A program made the translations under genes and the position numbers. The notes beneath the pieces are model-generated. The model ran no database searches. It worked only from the letters and a program-made list of their open reading frames with translations, and was not told the origin of the DNA. A stretch of DNA of 10,501 nt from Candidatus Dormiibacterota bacterium. Lineage in GTDB: Bacteria; Chloroflexota; Dormibacteria; Aeolococcales; Aeolococcaceae. The DNA is taken from contig DAIDIX010000044.1 in the NCBI GenBank assembly GCA_027451645.1, forward strand, positions 1 through 10,501, in the 5' to 3' direction. Within the stretch, counting starts at the first letter, position 1; each line of letters opens with the position of its first letter. This document shows, piece after piece, positions 1-6,376 of this stretch.

Positions 1-1256
1 GCAGTGAAGACTGCAAGCTTGTAGGGCCCCCCACGATCCTCATCCACCTTAAGGAGATCTCGTGGAATGAACGACATGGCCTTCAGCGGATCAGAGGTTC
101 CGCGTGGGACAGGAAAGAAGCTCCACGCTCCATCTACAGACGAGGGCTCCTCCTCGAGACCATCTTCGAACGAAGCACGCAGGATGCCGACATAGGATCC
201 CTGGCCAGTGGACTTTTCGAACGCACCATGGTTGAGATATCCTTCACCAACTCCATTCACACTCATATATGTGCTGAAGGCTGCTCCATCCCTGAGGGAC
301 ACCGCAGGCTCTTCCTCATTCGAGATACTGAGGAAACGCCAGTACTGGGGGTTTGCAGGCTTCAGCGTTCTTGATCCAGGCTTCCGTGTCCCGTCAAACA
401 TCGTGACTCGCGCTGAGTCGCTGTCCTGGTTGAGCAGCAGGGACCGGACAACCTCCGGATCACTACACTTTGAAGGAAGGGCCACAAGATATGATCCATA
501 CCTCTGTTCCACAAGCGCATATCTTCCCGATGCGGGATCAGTCGCAGTTTCCGCATTCACAACTGGCAATGACGAATGAAAGCCACGCAATCCAAGGCGG
601 GGGAGTGTTCTAAATGTCTCCGGGAGCGCAGTGGAGTGAAAGGCCTCAATCCGCTGTCGCACTTCGAGGGGCAACCCGACATATTCTTCCTTCTTTGCTG
701 CAAGGGTTGCATCATCAAGGCCCTCCATCTTGCCGAACCAGTGCATTTCCACATCAGGCGAAGCTGCGAAGGAAGCACCGCCATAGCTTGGATCTCCACG
801 TTCAGCAAGCACAAATGGACCACCCTCTTCCCTTGCTCCATCACGGGACAGGACGGCCCTCCTGCGGATCGGAGCAATCGGCATTCGTTCGTAGTGGTTC
901 ATGTTCTCAAGATGCAGGTCGACCGCTTCACGGGAAAGGGTACTCACCTTGGAGAGATAGTCCCTGATGCTGTAGTTGTGCCAGTCGTTTCGCACGGATT
1001 TGCGTAGCCACTGCAGTCGCGATACGTCCAATGCATCCACTCCCCTGAACCCATGGACCAGCTGTTCGACGCGAACTCCACGCGAGGTGACTACGGTTGG
1101 TTCATAGGGGTCGTCAATCACCACTGCGACATGTCCAGTACCTGGAGTGCTGGACCTGTCGGGGCTGTTCCTCACATGGACGTGCGAGGGGAGATGGACC
1201 GGATGGAGTGAAGCTGCCTTCACAGTTGATGACGTGGTATCAGAGGACTCGTTCAT
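1..1256 (-). CDS. Unrecognised soluble protein, 3'-truncated by window edge
   Basis: An uninterrupted minus-strand frame runs from a TGA at 1350-1352 to the left edge. I place the start at ATG 1256; a GTG at 1316 is an alternative, since the intervening residues (KPVRIDVRELSQKGSYDAH) also look coding. Neither has a clear Shine-Dalgarno. From ATG 1256 at least 418 residues are visible. The N-terminus is Ser/Thr/His-rich and low in complexity, followed by a stretch containing HVAVVIDDPYEPTVVTSR. A charged helical part follows (DYLSKVSTLSREAVDLHLEN), then mixed segments such as RYALVEQRYGSYLVALPSK and, near the edge, SFIPRDLLKVDEDRGGPYK. I see no signal peptide, membrane helix or catalytic motif, so it is probably cytoplasmic. 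I do not recognise the family. That it is coding is inferred from the long open frame and balanced protein-like composition; both alternative minus frames contain stops in this stretch. Confidence 0.72.
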   Translation of the reverse strand, partial: MNESSDTTSSTVKAASLHPVHLPSHVHVRNSPDRSSTPGTGHVAVVIDDPYEPTVVTSRGVRVEQLVHGFRGVDALDVSRLQWLRKSVRNDWHNYSIRDYLSKVSTLSREAVDLHLENMNHYERMPIAPIRRRAVLSRDGAREEGGPFVLAERGDPSYGGASFAASPDVEMHWFGKMEGLDDATLAAKKEEYVGLPLEVRQRIEAFHSTALPETFRTLPRLGLRGFHSSLPVVNAETATDPASGRYALVEQRYGSYLVALPSKCSDPEVVRSLLLNQDSDSARVTMFDGTRKPGSRTLKPANPQYWRFLSISNEEEPAVSLRDGAAFSTYMSVNGVGEGYLNHGAFEKSTGQGSYVGILRASFEDGLEEEPSSVDGAWSFFPVPRGTSDPLKAMSFIPRDLLKVDEDRGGPYKLAVFT

Positions 1257-1687
1257 ATGCGCATCATATGACCCTTTTTGGGACAATTCACGGACATCTA
1301 TGCGCACTGGCTTCACCTTTGAGGTTACCGTTGGCAGTGCTGGGGTCTCTCATGTATCGACAGTACTATTCATTTCGAATGTGCTCTCATGGTGCACGGA
1401 GAGGTCAATGTGCATGCCCTCAGGTGACGATGGAGTTGCAAATCGCAAGGGAGACAAGGCAAGGAGCATTTCACTTCAGACAGGAGGAAGACGCATTCCT
1501 GCTGTACCTGGCATCCCAAGCTGACCACAAGGGTCCTGTGGGACTGTCCTGAGCTGCCATGCAGGAGTCATGCCAGTACATGCTCCAGACATGCATGCCT
1601 GACGCATCGTACCTGCCGTACCGATATGGCATGCGTGACTGCAGCCTCATGGATGCTGTCACTGTTCCACAGCTGCCCGGGATGCGT
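1257..1687. other. Intergenic stretch without a convincing gene
   Basis: About 430 bases lie between the membrane-protein stop at 1688 and the probable start of the left-hand gene; both are transcribed leftwards. Short open frames exist on both strands, but their translations are Cys/Met/His-rich and unlike proteins. The stretch should carry the promoter of the left-hand gene. An AT-richer patch near 1350-1385 reads TTCGAA, 17 bases, TACATG on the minus strand, which is a poor promoter match. A weak inverted repeat (GCTGT 1655-1659 / ACAGC 1669-1673) lies just past the membrane-protein stop, but with no T-run to make it a terminator. The palindromes ATGCGCAT (1257-1264) and TCATATGA (1264-1271) lie immediately before ATG 1256. 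Confidence 0.5.
1558..1598. repeat. Helically phased CATGC cluster
   Basis: The pentamer CATGC occurs at 1558, 1569, 1579, 1590 and 1594, with a further copy at 1630. The first four are spaced 11, 10 and 11 bases, close to one helical turn. The last pair overlaps and forms ATGCAT and GCATGC palindromes. It lies in the gene-poor stretch about 300 bases upstream of the left-hand minus-strand gene. Equal spacing puts the motif on one face of the helix, as in arrays of DNA-binding sites, but no known operator is recognised and chance is possible. Confidence 0.35.
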
Positions 1688-2680
1688 TCAGTGAACTCCT
1701 GCTTCCCTTCGGATATGGTTTCGCTCGCTCCGTACAGCGAACTCAGCAGCATGGCTCCTCCTGGAGTGCAGGACAAGAACATATCCAGGCAGTGCGAGAA
1801 GGACGATGAGTGGTGGTGTGTTGAGATCTGTTCCCATCCCTGCAAATACCATCCCAAACGCCTGAAATCCCCACCAGCAGAGGAGGAGGAAGATGCCAAG
1901 GAGCCAGTATCCTGCGACATGTGGCCGTGGACCAAAGACAAGAAGAGCTATCCCGAGCATGCTGGCTATGAGGAGGATATTGATGATGATCCGGTAGTGC
2001 TCGACAAAGGGTACTATCGCAAGAATGCTCTTCTGCAGAATGCCTGGCTGCATGTATGCATTCCCCACAAGAAGCTCTGATAGTCCTCCTCCCTGCCAGA
2101 ATGCGGCATTTCCCTGAATGTAGGCACCCCAGAGAAAGAGGAGAACGATGAAGTCACGTGGAGGAGATACAGCACGGTCAAGTCCCCACCATGCATCAGG
2201 CATGAGCAGAAAGCCAGCAATGACTGCATAGAGGATCACTGCACCTGGTGCACCTGTGAGAAGTGTGGCTGCAGTAGTAAATATCCCCCCCATTCCCTCT
2301 CCAAAGGCCCATACTCCCATACTCCAGACAATGGAAAGGACAAGACCAGTCCGGACAACTCGTGGCCGATGGGTGAGGAGGGTGAGGGCAATGGTGAGCT
2401 GGATGATGACAAATGCCCAGTTCCACATGCCGACATTTCTGTTGATGAATTCCACTGTCCACTGGCTCACCTGCCACATGAATCCCGGATTGAGTTTCAG
2501 TGCAGGAGTCATGATGCTGCTCACAAATGAATACGAGTACATGAGCGGCTGGGCCTGCAGCACAGCATCGAGAAGCCAGAGGGCACCAAGTCCGTACCGC
2601 AGAAGTGTCTTGATCGCCTGAACACGGAGTTCCGGATCATCTGTCGTGACTGCAGTACGAAAAGGCTGCACAACAAACAT
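1688..2680 (-). CDS. Multi-pass membrane protein with internal duplication, function unknown
   Basis: A protein of 330 residues with about eight hydrophobic helices, at roughly 27-43, 85-102, 111-127, 143-160, 176-196, 230-249, 256-280 and 288-304, and a basic C-terminal tail (SRRSH, RSERNHIRREAG). Two halves resemble each other: GALWLLDAVLQAQPLMYS (31-48) corresponds to WGAYIQGNAAFWQGGGLS (184-201). The helix pair leading to WAFGEGMGGIFT and TGAPG (124-146) corresponds to WWGFQAFGMVFAGMGTDLNTPP (269-290). Conserved Trp, Gly and acidic residues near the membrane suggest a bound ligand or channel. I recall similar proteins with a GAPG motif annotated only as hypothetical in Actinobacteria and Firmicutes, and some resemblance to DoxX-like proteins, but cannot assign a function. 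The ATG at 2680 has a strong Shine-Dalgarno. The gene lies 125 bases downstream of the lytic-transglycosylase-like gene on the same strand, so co-transcription is possible. Confidence 0.88.
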   Translation of the reverse strand: MFVVQPFRTAVTTDDPELRVQAIKTLLRYGLGALWLLDAVLQAQPLMYSYSFVSSIMTPALKLNPGFMWQVSQWTVEFINRNVGMWNWAFVIIQLTIALTLLTHRPRVVRTGLVLSIVWSMGVWAFGEGMGGIFTTAATLLTGAPGAVILYAVIAGFLLMPDAWWGLDRAVSPPRDFIVLLFLWGAYIQGNAAFWQGGGLSELLVGNAYMQPGILQKSILAIVPFVEHYRIIINILLIASMLGIALLVFGPRPHVAGYWLLGIFLLLCWWGFQAFGMVFAGMGTDLNTPPLIVLLALPGYVLVLHSRRSHAAEFAVRSERNHIRREAGVH

Positions 2681-2688
2681 CTGCTACA

Positions 2689-2701
2689 CCACCTCCTCCT
2701 T
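2689..2701 (-). promoter_or_regulatory. Strong Shine-Dalgarno of the membrane-protein gene
   Basis: On the minus strand the bases read AAGGAGGAGGTGG, ending 8 bases before ATG 2680. It contains overlapping AGGAGG and AGGTGG anti-SD matches and fixes the start of the 330-residue membrane protein. Confidence 0.8.
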
Positions 2702-2805
2702 CTAGGGTACACCTCAGCGGAGGAACCTGTAGTTAAGCTCTTCAGTATGGGGTCATCCCACACTTCAGGCAGGGCGTACTGGCTCTGTCCAGGAATTGGA
2801 GACGA

Positions 2806-3423
2806 TCAGTACCAGCCGTAGGCGCGGGAATGTGCCCATGCACCGCACGGAGTCCCGTACTTCCCCTTGATGTAATGGAGGCCCCAGGCAATCTGCGTAT
2901 CCGGATTCGTCTTCCAGTCTGCCCCGTCTGCAGCCATTTTCGATCCAGGCAGTGCCTGCGGAATGCCATATGCGCCACTCCAGCGGTTGAGATCGTAGGG
3001 ATTCCATCCGGACTCACGGTTCCACAGCGCATTGAGACAGGCAAACTGCGTTGTCACATCAGCTCCCCACCCATATGACGGCAGTACAGAGAGCGCATAG
3101 GCTCGCGAGGTGTTTGCTGGCGGCGGAGTAAATGCAGGTGCACTGAAAATATACTGCGGCTTCGGCTTCGGAGTGGGTGTTGGTGTCATGACATATGGGG
3201 TGGGTCCCATGGTTACCACTCCAAGAACGGATGGGGAGGGAGAGTTCATGAGTACTGGAGTATTCGAACCGACAAACGCAACCGGCGTTGGTGTTGGCAC
3301 TGTTCCCGTGAGATCATGTGCGGACACAAGTGCTGATGGTGACATGACACCAATGAATACTGGAGCAGCAAGGATGAAACCTACTCCTGCAAGAATTCCC
3401 TGAAATCGCTTTGGGATGTGCAT
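2806..3423 (-). CDS. Secreted lytic-transglycosylase-like (SLT/lysozyme fold) cell-wall protein
   Basis: A protein of 205 residues. Residues 1-35 form a signal peptide: a basic start (MHIPKRF), a hydrophobic core and a likely cleavage site near ALVSA/H. Residues 40-105 are a Pro/Thr/Ser-rich linker with TPTPTPKPKP, typical of a wall-spanning stalk. Residues 115-205 form a compact domain with QFACLNALWNRESGWNP, SGAYGIPQALPGSKMA and CGAWAHSRAYGWY. This pattern matches the aggregation-promoting-factor/SLT-type domains of actinobacterial and CPR secreted proteins, which cut or bind peptidoglycan. Glu137 in NRESGW is the probable catalytic acid; Cys129 and Cys193 may form a disulfide outside the cell. 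The ATG at 3423 has an AGGAGG four bases upstream and a GC-rich hairpin just before that. The domain call is firm; muralytic activity is inferred from the family. Confidence 0.92.
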   Translation of the reverse strand: MHIPKRFQGILAGVGFILAAPVFIGVMSPSALVSAHDLTGTVPTPTPVAFVGSNTPVLMNSPSPSVLGVVTMGPTPYVMTPTPTPKPKPQYIFSAPAFTPPPANTSRAYALSVLPSYGWGADVTTQFACLNALWNRESGWNPYDLNRWSGAYGIPQALPGSKMAADGADWKTNPDTQIAWGLHYIKGKYGTPCGAWAHSRAYGWY

Positions 3424-3427
3424 AACG

Positions 3428-3433
3428 CCTCCT
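3428..3433 (-). promoter_or_regulatory. Shine-Dalgarno AGGAGG of the SLT-like gene
   Basis: A perfect AGGAGG on the minus strand with a short spacing of 4 bases (CGTT) to ATG 3423. It fixes the start of the secreted protein in front of its signal peptide. Confidence 0.75.
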
Positions 3434-3438
3434 GAGCG

Positions 3439-3459
3439 TCCGGTCCCCCCTGGACCGGA
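3439..3459 (-). promoter_or_regulatory. Stable hairpin in the leader of the SLT-like gene
   Basis: An 8-base-pair perfect inverted repeat: TCCGGTCC at 3439-3446 and GGACCGGA at 3452-3459, with a 5-base loop. On the leftward transcript it would form just 5' of the Shine-Dalgarno (3428-3433) and the start at 3423. Such a leader hairpin could control mRNA stability or access of the ribosome. Wall-hydrolase genes are often riboswitch-controlled in other bacteria, but I could not fit the leader to the ydaO (c-di-AMP) or GEMM (c-di-GMP) consensus. A terminator is unlikely: no T-run follows. Confidence 0.45.
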
Positions 3460-3617
3460 TCATTCGTCTTCTCCTGGATCGACACATGGCAAACGGACTT
3501 CCGTTCCCTTCACGCATCGAATTGGGTCAGAGCTGCACCTCGTTCCTTACTCATTTCTGCGGTACTTGACGAAGGCTACCATGTTGCCAGCAAGAAGTGC
3601 AAATCGCGAGTTCGACC

Positions 3618-3667
3618 GTGACTGCGCTGTCACATGACTGTTCTCCAGTCTTCACATGCTGCCATGT
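3618..3667. promoter_or_regulatory. Row of three inverted repeats upstream of photolyase
   Basis: Three perfect 5-base-pair inverted repeats stand in a row: GTGAC(6)GTCAC at 3618-3633, GACTG(5)CAGTC at 3636-3650 and ACATG(4)CATGT at 3654-3667. Their centres are about 17.5 bases apart. The last ends 24 bases before the photolyase ATG at 3692, inside the 268-base divergent region shared with the SLT-like gene. They could be repressor half-site pairs or small RNA hairpins in the photolyase leader. The arm sequences differ from one another and do not match the E. coli (CTGT-N8-ACAG) or Gram-positive LexA boxes. I see no good sigma-70 promoter nearby on either strand. Confidence 0.35.
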
Positions 3668-3691
3668 CGCCACCTTCACCTCTGACAGGCG

Positions 3692-5086
3692 ATGACCTGC
3701 TCCCCTGCTATGCTGTGGCCCATGGAAACTGGGTCAGGTGAGGCGAAGCACCTCTGGTGGGTACGCCGGGATCTTTCAGGAACGTCCCCAGCAGCCTGCG
3801 CTGCTGCTGGGAGCCGCATGGCAGCACTCCTCGTCCTCGATCCTGCCTTCAGTACGACGACTGCTCGCCATGCATGGTACCTCTCCTCTGCTGCAGCTCT
3901 CCACCATGAGCTGCAGGGACACCTCGACATCCGCAGTGGCATGCCTGAGGAGATACTTTCCGCATACATCCACGAGCACAGCATCACTGATGTGTATGTG
4001 ACAGGCGAGTTCACCCCATATGGCACCTCACGTGATGCCCGCATCGAGAAGCTCCTTACTGTGAAAGGTGTTGGATTCCATCGTTCAGGAAGTCCCTACC
4101 TTGTTCCGCCCGGTACCCTCCTTACGAGGGAAGGGCATCCATTCTCCCGCTTCACTCCCTTCTTCCAGGCATGGCTCTCCCGTCTCCAGAGAGATGCTCC
4201 ATCCATTCCATCCTTTTCCTGGATCACTGAACCCTCCGCACTCCCGTTTGACATCCCTTCACTCCCGTACCTGCCTGAAGCTGGCCATACAGCTGCAGTA
4301 CAGCGTCTCAACGACTTCATTGAGAATGGGCTCGCACCTTATGATGAAGCCCGGGACAGGCCGGATCTCGATGGCACTTCCCGCCTCTCGCCATATCTCA
4401 AGGTTGGCTCACTCCATCCCCAGGAGATACTCACTGCCATCTCGCGATATCCATCACATGTTCCATTCCTCCGCCAGCTCGCTTGGAGGGAGTTCTTCGC
4501 AGACCTGCTCCATCACGATCCGGAGAGTGCTTCCCGGGACTGGTCACCTGCATTCTCGGCCTTTCCCTGGGCGGATCCGGAGACATGTGAAACGGAGATC
4601 GCTGCTTGGAAGGAGGGAAGAACGGGATATCCGCTTGTCGATGCAGGAATGCGGGAACTCCTCACGACTGGCACAATGCACAACCGAGTCCGGATGGCTG
4701 CTGCAAGCTTTCTCGTGAAGGATCTCAATGTGCACTGGACCATTGGTGCCAGGCACTTCATGGATCACCTCATTGATGGAGATGTTGCCTCGAACACCCA
4801 CAACTGGCAGTGGGTTGCTGGTACAGGAGCTGATGCAGCACCATACTTCCGCATTTTCAACCCGACACGGCAGGCAGAGCGGTTTGATCCTGAGGGCACC
4901 TACATCCGGCGATTTCTCCCTGAGCTCTCTTCCCTTCCTATCCCTGACCTCTTCACTCCATGGAACAGCGTGCTCCGTCCCCGTGACTACCCGCTCCCCA
5001 TCATTGACCACGATGAGGCGCAGCGTGCCGCAAAGCCCCGCTACAGCACGTTCAGAAGCTCATCCCGCACGGACAGGGACAGCTGA
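3692..5086 (+). CDS. phrB: Deoxyribodipyrimidine photolyase (class I, cryptochrome/photolyase family)
   Basis: A flavoprotein of 464 residues that uses blue light and FADH- to split UV-induced cyclobutane pyrimidine dimers. The N-terminal alpha/beta antenna domain spans about 20-160 (HLWWVRRDL at 20-28, TPYGTSRD 108-115, FTPFFQAW 154-161). The C-terminal FAD domain runs from about 200: LDGTSRLSPYLKVGSLHP (226-243), LAWREFF (263-269), WKEGRTGYPLVDAGMREL (306-323), MHNRVRM (329-335), SFLVKDL (339-345), DGDVASNTHNWQW (362-374) and TDAAPYF-type GADAAPYFRIFNPTRQ (379-393). The electron-transfer Trp triad of E. coli PhrB appears present as W306, W349 and W372/W374. The usual N-terminal signature RRDLR..DN.AL is degenerate here (RRDLSGTSPAAC). 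Start: ATG 3692 has only a weak CAGG; ATG 3722 is an alternative that still leaves the first strand intact. The 3' end overlaps the convergent redox gene by 27 bases. Confidence 0.96.
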   Translation: MTCSPAMLWPMETGSGEAKHLWWVRRDLSGTSPAACAAAGSRMAALLVLDPAFSTTTARHAWYLSSAAALHHELQGHLDIRSGMPEEILSAYIHEHSITDVYVTGEFTPYGTSRDARIEKLLTVKGVGFHRSGSPYLVPPGTLLTREGHPFSRFTPFFQAWLSRLQRDAPSIPSFSWITEPSALPFDIPSLPYLPEAGHTAAVQRLNDFIENGLAPYDEARDRPDLDGTSRLSPYLKVGSLHPQEILTAISRYPSHVPFLRQLAWREFFADLLHHDPESASRDWSPAFSAFPWADPETCETEIAAWKEGRTGYPLVDAGMRELLTTGTMHNRVRMAAASFLVKDLNVHWTIGARHFMDHLIDGDVASNTHNWQWVAGTGADAAPYFRIFNPTRQAERFDPEGTYIRRFLPELSSLPIPDLFTPWNSVLRPRDYPLPIIDHDEAQRAAKPRYSTFRSSSRTDRDS

Positions 5087-6298
5087 CTGCACTGCATCCT
5101 GCCTCATGCGGCGAAGATGCTCCCTCACCATGAGAAGTGCAGTAATTCCTTCTCCCACTGCAGAACCAAGCTGCTTCGTGCTCCCTTTCCGGACATCTCC
5201 TGCAGCAAACACGCCAGGAATGGATGTGACAAACCGCTCATCTGTTGCAATGAAGCCATCGCTCGTGAGGAGGAGGGAATCCCTGAGAAATCCTGTATTC
5301 GGCTCAAGCCCGATAAAGACAAACACACCATCCGGATGCATGGTGCGGGCTGCACCATCAATTGTGAGCTGCACTCCGGAAAGTGCTCCATCTCCACCCT
5401 GAATGAATGACTCGACAGCAGCACCAGTATGGATCTCGAATTTTGGATGGTTCCGCACCTTCTCCTGGACAAGAGATGAAGCACGAAGCTCAGGAGAAGC
5501 CTCCACGAGGACGATCTTCTCTGCGAAGTCTGCAAGGAAGAGTCCCTCCTCACAGCCCGAGTTGCCCCCGCCAATCACCATGAGCTCCTTTGCTCCCCGG
5601 TAGAACGGACCATCACACGTTGCACAGAAGTGGATGCCACGGCCAATGAGATCACCTTCGCCAGGAACACCAAGCCTGCGGTAGTGGGATCCAGTGGCAA
5701 TGATGACTGCCGATGCGGAGTACATTGTTCCATCCTGGACATGAACAGTAGGCCTTCCATCGACCTCATTCACTCCTGTTACTGATGTGCCCACAAGAAG
5801 TTCCACGCCATACCGCCGTGCATGCTCAACCATTTTCATGACGAGATCCTTCCCGCCAATGCCCTCCGGATATCCAAGGTAGTTGTCGATCCGTTCGGTG
5901 ACTCCTGCCTGCCCGCCAAGAGCACCCTGCTCAATGACAAGTACGGACATGTTTTCCCGGGCACCGTATACTGCTGCTGCGAGTCCTGCAGGTCCACCGC
6001 CAATGACGATGCAGTCATATGTTGCATGTGCAGCCCTGATGTTAATGCCAAGCTGCGACGCAAGCTCTGCATTGCTCGGCTCCACAAGGACACTTCCATC
6101 CTCAAAAAGGATGGTTGGAATGATCCGCTTGCCTCCGTTCTTCTCCCGGACGATTGCTTCTGCTTCCGGGTGCTCCTCAATATCCACCCAGGTATGCGGT
6201 ATCTGCTGGGCAGCAAGAAACTCAAGGGATCTGTGACAGTCAGGGCACCATGAGGCACCGTATACAACAGGATGGACAGCATCGCTGGCGGAAGTCAT
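5060..6298 (-). CDS. Glutaredoxin/mycoredoxin-like domain fused to AhpF/thioredoxin-reductase-like flavoprotein
   Basis: A cytoplasmic redox enzyme of 412 residues from ATG 6298. Residues 9-83 are a glutaredoxin fold with a CPDC active site (18-21), cis-Pro motif RIIPTILF (58-65) and the NGGKR and FEDGSVLVEPS features of mycoredoxins. From residue 93 a thioredoxin-reductase fold follows: FAD loop GGGPAG (100-105), redox pair CATC (225-228), pyridine-nucleotide loop GGGNSG (243-248) and second FAD motif FAAGD (364-368). The NADP-specific HRRxxxR motif of TrxB is absent. The second strand ends VLVEASPELRAS with a Glu (266), as in NADH-dependent AhpF, so NADH is the inferred donor. The flavin half probably reduces the fused glutaredoxin domain, which then reduces peroxiredoxins, mixed disulfides or other thiols. 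An upstream in-frame ATG at 6343 exists, but AGGAG lies 7 bases before 6298. Probably co-transcribed with the gene ending at 6377. Confidence 0.95.
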   Translation of the reverse strand: MTSASDAVHPVVYGASWCPDCHRSLEFLAAQQIPHTWVDIEEHPEAEAIVREKNGGKRIIPTILFEDGSVLVEPSNAELASQLGINIRAAHATYDCIVIGGGPAGLAAAVYGARENMSVLVIEQGALGGQAGVTERIDNYLGYPEGIGGKDLVMKMVEHARRYGVELLVGTSVTGVNEVDGRPTVHVQDGTMYSASAVIIATGSHYRRLGVPGEGDLIGRGIHFCATCDGPFYRGAKELMVIGGGNSGCEEGLFLADFAEKIVLVEASPELRASSLVQEKVRNHPKFEIHTGAAVESFIQGGDGALSGVQLTIDGAARTMHPDGVFVFIGLEPNTGFLRDSLLLTSDGFIATDERFVTSIPGVFAAGDVRKGSTKQLGSAVGEGITALLMVREHLRRMRQDAVQSAVPVRAG

Positions 6299-6305
6299 CG
6301 GTTTT

Positions 6306-6310
6306 CTCCT
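6306..6310 (-). promoter_or_regulatory. Shine-Dalgarno deciding the redox-fusion start
   Basis: AGGAG on the minus strand, 7 bases before ATG 6298. It favours this start over the upstream in-frame ATG at 6343, whose extra 15 residues (MLGVMCESPPSRRKP) are not part of the glutaredoxin fold. Confidence 0.7.
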
Positions 6311-6376
6311 GGATGGAGGGGATTCACACATGACTCCCAGCATATCCTGAACAGCAGAAAGCTGGATCAGCTCGCA

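Noticed and set aside
208..1007. Plus- and minus-strand open frames inside the left-hand gene
   Set aside because: Compositions are Ser/Arg/Cys-rich, and all lie in shadow frames of the continuous minus-strand coding frame.
1265..1285. CCCAAAAAGGG as terminator for a leftward transcript
   Set aside because: Only a 3-bp stem and no T-run after it.
1351..1552. Short plus-strand frame whose end reads like a small protein (MELQIARETRQGAFHF...)
   Set aside because: No Shine-Dalgarno, a Cys/His-rich beginning, and the frame runs on into the antisense of the left-hand gene. Not enough to call a gene.
3424..3600. c-di-AMP (ydaO) or c-di-GMP riboswitch in the SLT-like leader
   Set aside because: A GGGGGGACC-like string is present, but the conserved core and pairing of either class could not be traced.
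3601..3640. tRNA T-loop-like GAGTTCGACC
   Set aside because: The flanking five-base arms do not pair, and no acceptor or anticodon stem is found.
6299..6343. Upstream start of the redox fusion at ATG 6343
   Set aside because: AGGAG is correctly spaced for ATG 6298, and the extra residues are outside the glutaredoxin fold.
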